Below, piece after piece: positions 58,714 to 64,000 of a stretch of 64,000 nucleotides of DNA (positions are counted from its first letter, which is position 1; every line of letters starts with the position of its first letter). The stretch spans positions 4,092,001-4,156,000 of the forward strand of contig JAJFPB010000003.1 of NCBI GenBank assembly GCA_020881915.1. The letters run 5' to 3'. Source of the stretch: Paramyrothecium sp. XJ0827 (Eukaryota; Ascomycota; Sordariomycetes; Hypocreales; Stachybotryaceae). A model generated the notes under the pieces. It saw only the letters and a list, made by a program, of their open reading frames with translations. It searched no databases and was not told where the DNA came from. Position numbers and translations under genes: made by a program.

Positions 58714-60897
58714 GTCCCCCAGTTCCGGCCCCCGAAGCACATGCCCTGATAATGTTATGACGACACCAACTGCATTTTTGCATTTTCTGCATTGGAAATG
58801 ACTTGTGTTACACGCGAGGCCAAGTTTGGCTGTCCCCGGCCCTCGACGTCTCTTACCTCGTCGGGGGTTGTGCTTCCGCTGCGGATCCCCGTCCGGCACC
58901 CATCCACCAATGAAGCTATGCAACGGTAGGAAACAGAAAACCTAGAACATCGCAAATTAAAGTCCCCAGAATAGCGAAGAAAGACTCCCTCCACTCATCA
59001 AGCCCAGATCTTACGTCAGTTGCCCCTGTTGTGCTCCCCCACGTGGTTTTTCACGGGACGAAGCCCCTTTACGGAGGTCTTGCAACCCCCCACGAAAAGG
59101 ACACTCGGTGTTTTTCGTGCAGCAAGGGAACCTTGTCGGCATCACGAGGGCAGATCGGAGGCTGCGGTCCGTTCAGAAAGCTTGGCTACTGCCTGAGATG
59201 TGCTGGTTGGGTGAGCTGGCGAATAGTCATCGTGGGCCCCTGGTGGTTGGGATCGTGATCTAACTCGCAGAAGTCCCGTTTTCGTTTTCTTCCCCCGAAT
59301 CGATGGAGATGACGATTGAATAGGGCCGAATATCTCGACTCGGAGACTGTCACACAACTTGATGAGGCTAGACCCACGATGAGTTCGGGCCCCGCGAGGT
59401 GAAAGGACAAGAGTCTACTTGAAAGCCAAGAGTCGGAGCCTTGTTAACATTCTTTCGGAACTGTGCCACCAGTTCCGACGGATGGAAGGTTCCTCGAGCG
59501 AAATCAAGCTTGGGATTGTCACCTAAAATCCTTCACTAAGGTTGGAAAGCTAACCATGTGCTCTAAAGGGTTTAAGTTTGCGGCGGATGTTTCACTGGTC
59601 GGCGGCTTTGAGATGGTTGTTACTTGTAATGACGGCACTCACAAGGAGGCTCTTCTATACTTCATGTCATTCGAAACGACAAAATGCCAAGGGATAGATC
59701 CATCCTGGCACACACTTTCACTAACACATCTTTGCCCTTCATTCCAAATGGAGGCGACGGCGAATCAGGAGGCCGGGGTATTAACAGCCGTGCTCTTTTC
59801 GGTATACCCCACTCCTCGTCAATTTAGTCAAAACACTGGTCAGTAAGAAAGCCAGAAACACCAGACTAGTTTGGTTATAATGGCCGCCTTTCGTGTAAGT
59901 GTTGAACTTGGGCCTAATTGTTCTTCCCTAAAGCCTTCACACACCAATCCAAGCTGCATAGCAGGGATACCGAGGTTGTAAAATGTCGCCTTTTGGACGA
60001 ATGAGGGAGACCCAAAACCAACCGAAAGGTAGGTTGATGCAAAGGCACGACCAAAAGCGACATTACATGCATCTGTGATCCAAATGGGCCGCCACATTAC
60101 ATGCAGTCTGCACATCTTCCCATGACTTTCAAGGAGTTTCATGGACTCTTCAAGCCTTAGAAGAAAAGACAGGAGAGTGTAGAAAAGATCAAAAGCTTGT
60201 TGGTAGACCTGATCGACCTATGTATTGCCATGAAACTTGACCAAGAGAAACACAGGCCCAGAAAACATAACTAAACAGTAGAACAGAGCATGAAAGAATG
60301 ATAAAACGGAAGAAAACCTCAAGACAGGCGGTCCCAGAATCCTTTCAAGTCTAGGGCTGGGAGCCCTTCCCCATCCCTCATTGTGCCTGTTGTCGGGCAA
60401 CACGCCCATCCGTTGCCAGGGTCTCAATAATCTTTCGCAGAGAGCTTTCCCTTTGGTAACTCACCTTGTTCTTCCAGTAATGCTCTTGTTGCTGGGCCTA
60501 GTTCGTTTAGTGACATTTATTTCACCAAGTATCACCAACCCATATTTCAAGGAGCACGCATGGACGTGTTTCAAAACCGACAAACATTGTTATCGTAGTA
60601 CCCATAATAATGAATACAATATCAGCCTCCTTGCCCTAAAAACCGTTGACCGTTGAAGCGGGAGGCATTGCGGTCAGCGCTTGGTATTTAGGTAGCCTTC
60701 GGAGCTTAGCGATAAGCTCAACTGTAGGCTTGTACGAAGAAGGGGCTGAAATGGCGGACTGGAAGTTGCCGTTGTTGATGTTACAAGAAGGGCTATACGT
60801 GAATGAATCATTCCTTTAGATGACACTGCTACGAGATCACAAAGACCTCGGCTGATGCGTTGTTAAGTGAACCGATTACCAGGGATCATAGTAATAC

Positions 60898-61092
60898 AAG
60901 AAGAATATAGAAAGAATTGAAGTAAAAGTATTCCTCTCAGTAATTATTATTATTAATAGTTTATTTATTTATTCCTATAACTTTGTGTATTACTCTTATG
61001 GTATATCAAGATGCGTCTCCCTAAAGAAATTAATGACTATCGTGTTAGAGCAATTGTCTTCTCAATTACGTTAGTAAAAAAAATATTTAGAC
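60898..61092. other. AT-rich block, possible degenerate element
   Basis: Sequence dominated by A and T, with TTATTATTATTA and TTTATTTATTTATT runs, unlike the surrounding 50%-GC DNA. No inverted termini or coding domain can be seen. Could be a remnant of a mutated repeat. Confidence 0.4.
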
Positions 61093-61557
61093 TTTCGCCA
61101 GCCCCTGGTAAATTATGACTACCCTCTTTATCAGAGGGATTGTATAACTCTTAGCTTTCCTCTTCTCAACCGTCTGTCACGGTCAATCACGCCGAGTCCT
61201 GCGATTATATCATTTGCCCGTCTTTGCCCCCTAATGCATACCTAAATTGGCAGTCTTACAAATAAAGGCCCCACCAGAACTGCTCGATGAGACCATGCCG
61301 CCATAAATCGCTATACAATTACAGGTGCGCGACACGGCGTAGCGTTCAATTGCCACAGCTTTCCACAGGCTCCCATAGGTGAGAAAATGGGCCATGGAGT
61401 ATTCCCGACCCACAACATGGGCTGAAAATTGGGCGGTATATCTGATGGTTAGGACTCTTCGTTGTCCTAAAGCTCTTGATGGCAACTTGAAACCTTCATC
61501 CCAAGCATTGTTAACAAGAAGAATTTTGAAAACTCCTTGACGAAAGTGCGACTCAAT

Positions 61558-62676
61558 ATGAAAGAAGCCATCGTTTGCATTGACACTTCTGTCAAACTCC
61601 ATGATGTTCCAGTTCCTACCCCTGGACCAAAGGAAGTTTTAATCAAGGTCGTCGTTGCAGGTCTGTTTCACAATACTGAGTTGACTACCATGTACTAACT
61701 CTACGCAGGTACCAATCCTAAAGATTGGAAAGTGCCTACTTTCTTCGAAAAAGAGCAAAACTCTGGAGATGACATCGCTGGCGTGGTAGAATCGGCTGGA
61801 GCCGATGTGGTTGGCTTCAAAAAAGGTGATCGTGTTTGTGCGTTCCACGTCATGCTTTCACCCCATGGCGCCTTCGCTGAATACGCGATCGCACCAGCTC
61901 ATACCGTCCTCCCTCTTCCATCATCCCTGTCTTTTGAAGAGGCCGCCACGATTCCTCTGGCAGCATACACAGCAGCCGTGGCCCTCTTCGACAGATTAGG
62001 TCTTCCAGCACCTTGGAATACCCAGAACCGCGAGGATAATGCAAGTAAAAGCCACTTAATCGTTTACGGCGCTTCGACAGCCGTAGGAGCTTACGGTATC
62101 AAGCTCGCAAGCGCTAGCAACATACACCCCATAATTGCTGTTGGCAGCCAGAATAGCGAGTTCATTAGACCATACCTCGATGAATCGAAAGGCGACCGTT
62201 TACTCAATTATAAAGAGTGGAAATCTGAAGACGATATGGTCAACGCAATCAAGAGCGCAAGCAAAGAAGCAGGCGTAGAAGATTGCAGGTTCTGGAATGT
62301 GTTCGATGGTGTTTCCGAACAAGGCACGTTTGACGTCCTATCCAGGGCTCTTGCTGGTCCGCCGAACGCAGCTGGAAAGAAGCCCAGGATTGCTGTTGTT
62401 CTGCCTGGCCGCGATTATAGCGCTGCGGATTCTAGTGTCGAAATATCGGTGGTTAACGTTAGCCACGTGCATGAAGAAAATGAAGGCAATAAGCTCTTTG
62501 GACTTATTTGGGGCCAGGCATTTATACGTGGAATCTCCGAGGGTTGGTTCAAGACGCACCCTTACGAAGTTGCAGAGGGAGGACTGGAGAAGGGTGTCGA
62601 AGCAGCACTGCGGGGGCTAAGAGATGGGACTGTCCGGGCCAAGAAAATGGTGATCAGGCTGACTGATGACAGGTAG
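61558..62676 (+). CDS. Zinc-free MDR oxidoreductase, enoyl-reductase/ToxD-like
   Basis: Predicted NADPH-dependent reductase of the trans-acting enoyl reductase/ToxD type; relatives act on polyketide intermediates or small enones, and many are stand-alone enzymes. Exons 61558-61660 and 61709-62676 (48-nt intron, GTCTGT..CGCAG, CTAAC branch site) give 356 residues. The GroES-like half has VVVAGTNPKDWK at the splice junction and a GDDIAGVVESAGADVVGFKKGD-type segment. The cofactor site is VYGASTAVGAYGIKLA (about residue 160), followed by IIAVGS. No zinc ligands are visible. The C-terminus (GTVRAKKMVIRL) is typical. No polyketide synthase lies in the window, so a biosynthetic role is not supported here. 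Coding DNA is AT-richer than most other genes in the window. Confidence 0.88.
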
Positions 62677-62898
62677 GATAGCTGCAACACACTGAACTGA
62701 AATGATAAATTCATCGAAATCTAATGCCTTGAACATGTCTGATCTGTGTGAAATGTTCTCACAGTGCTGTGCCGAACGTGAATATAATTTCTCGTTTTCG
62801 TTCGGCCTCAAGGCGCTGGTGACACACTAACCACTGAACTCAACATCTCTAAAGTCTTCACAAAGTTCTATCTCATATGTATGCCTTGAAATGTAGTT

Positions 62899-64000
62899 CT
62901 AATGTTTGCGAGGGCAGGCGCCTGCCTTCTTCAACCACTCCAGGACAAACTCCCGAATCTGAGCTTTCGCCTCTTTGACAGCGGGTGGCGGAAGTTCTGG
63001 CGTTTCCTCCTCAGGGAATATGCCATTTTCATCCCAGTGGTGGACGGCATCATCAATGAGGATGACTGGTTCGCTCAACGTGGAGTTACGCTTGGGCTGC
63101 GTCAGAGCCTGCACTCCAGCGGCCCTCCATGGATCCCATTCGCCATCAACCCACGCGAGGCGAGGATAGGAAATATCGTATGCGCCATATTTGTTGATGT
63201 TGGAAACATTAGCCTCGCCCTGGATGTTGAATGCTGATTTGCAGATTCTAGAAGAGTATTCCAGATCTACTGCACGTGAAATCATGGGCAAGATGTGCTC
63301 AGGTGCACCGGAACCAGTCTGAAGATAGCCCCATCTATAAAGTCGTTAGCCTGAATTCACGGGCAATGTTGCACCTTACTTACTCGGTGCAGACTTGATA
63401 GATCCACAGTCGCCAAGTTTGAGATAGATCCGCCTGAGCCGTGAACTGAGCGTCAGAAGTGCCAAAGCACTGGTCTTGATCTCCTTCGCAAGCAGCCACA
63501 GCTCGTCCGAGCGTTCCGATGTAGTTCAGCATCCGGTCAGCCAGCGGGTTGAGTTCATCTTCATAGCCAGCAACCTTGATGAGTTCCTCAACTGAGGCGC
63601 GTCTACTCTCTAAACGAGGATATTGGTTCGTATTCTTCGAAACAGTATCACAGTACTCAAAGAACGAACGGCTACCGACTTCGGGGTCCCAGTTATAGCT
63701 TTGAAGGTCATAGATACCTGAAGCAATTGCTGATGCAAAATCTTTGTTGTCCGTCACACCACCAAGGCCAAAAACTTGCTTCAGCTGAGGAATGTATTTC
63801 GCGTTCGTCTCGTTCAGCAAGATGTTGTCAACGATGTTGGTCAGCTTGCCGGTGGTCTCAACACAAACTTCAGGGCCGAAATTGCGGGCACCTTCAAAGT
63901 ACTCCCAGTAGTCCCAGATGGCCACTGGAACGCCGGAGGACGAGATGGCGCCAAAGAAGATGTCGGGATAGGTGATGCGGAGGAAGGCAACAAATGCACC
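62899..64000 (-). CDS. S28-family serine peptidase (prolyl carboxypeptidase-like), 5' end off window
   Basis: Secreted or vacuolar serine peptidase that cleaves after proline near peptide termini, by family. Visible exons (minus): 63384-64000 (continues off the right edge) and 62899-63334, joined across a 49-nt intron (GTAAGT..TATAG), covering 350 residues of the C-terminal part. The visible sequence starts at GAFVAFLRITYPDIFF, which in S28 proteins immediately follows the GxSxGG nucleophile, so the catalytic Ser lies just outside the window. The Asp is in WVDGEWDPWRAAGV and the His in DDAVHHWDENG, both matching the family. The many Cys residues and the N-x-S/T sites (for example LLNETN) fit a secreted glycoprotein. 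Confidence 0.92.

Larger units (their letters stand above)
58614..61557. other. 2.9-kb intergenic region with AT-rich block
   Basis: Divergent promoters of the AA9 gene (minus) and the enoyl-reductase-like gene (plus). CCCCAG at 58717-58722 and CCCCAC at 59037-59042 fit the SYGGRG carbon-repressor (CreA/CRE1) consensus on the coding strand of AA9. A block from about 60.9 to 61.1 kb is markedly AT-rich. An open frame at 59463-59846 has no recognisable features. Confidence 0.6.

Noticed and set aside
59463..59846. 127-codon plus-strand frame between AA9 and the MDR gene
   Set aside because: No signal peptide, domain or splice-supported neighbour; cannot be separated from chance.
57727..64000. 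Secondary-metabolite cluster at the right end (enoyl-reductase-like gene with neighbours)
   Set aside because: No polyketide synthase, NRPS, terpene cyclase or cluster regulator lies next to it; the neighbours are an LPMO and a peptidase.

Overview
The window is nuclear DNA from a filamentous ascomycete, most likely a Sordariomycete. I infer this from short introns (about 48-145 nt, GT..AG, often with a CTAAC-type branch site), a fungal Zn2Cys6 regulator, an AA9 lytic polysaccharide monooxygenase (LPMO), a small secreted protein of a type I recall from Sordariomycetes, and a large acidic membrane protein that resembles fungal proteins catalogued as 'pathway-specific nitrogen regulator'. The order or genus cannot be fixed from the sequence. 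There are 16 supportable protein-coding genes; the first and last run off the window. I found no rRNA, tRNA, CRISPR array or intact transposon.

Layout: (1) 0-2 kb, minus: Zn2Cys6 transcription factor whose zinc cluster is split over two micro-exons. (2) 2-16.8 kb: gene-poor, with one gene, a cysteine-rich single-pass membrane protein (8.2-9.9 kb). (3) 16.8-24.6 kb: small secreted cysteine-containing protein, HSL-type alpha/beta hydrolase, large acidic tail-anchored protein, small membrane protein. (4) 26.6-40.6 kb: conserved housekeeping genes, namely an EDC4-like mRNA-decapping scaffold, a PAP2-family phosphatase/transferase, an MDR alcohol dehydrogenase and a PIN4-like RRM-R3H RNA-binding protein. 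(5) 40.6-52.5 kb: long intergenic stretches around an NmrA-like oxidoreductase and an intronless 803-residue protein that looks like a catalytically dead Ulp1-type protease. (6) 52.5-56 kb: histone H2A.Z and a DAL5-type MFS anion permease. (7) 57.7-64 kb: AA9 LPMO with a decayed in-frame 60-nt repeat at its stop codon, an enoyl-reductase/ToxD-like MDR protein, and the 3' part of an S28 serine peptidase.

The genes do not form an operon or a recognisable biosynthetic cluster; this is an ordinary mosaic of conserved loci (decapping scaffold, H2A.Z, PIN4-like) and accessory or secreted functions (AA9, S28 peptidase, small secreted protein, cysteine-rich surface protein). Two genes bear on mRNA fate (EDC4-like and PIN4-like), but their proximity is probably incidental. 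Exon boundaries were derived by hand from splice consensus and reading-frame continuity. All family calls are from motif recognition; no database search was possible.
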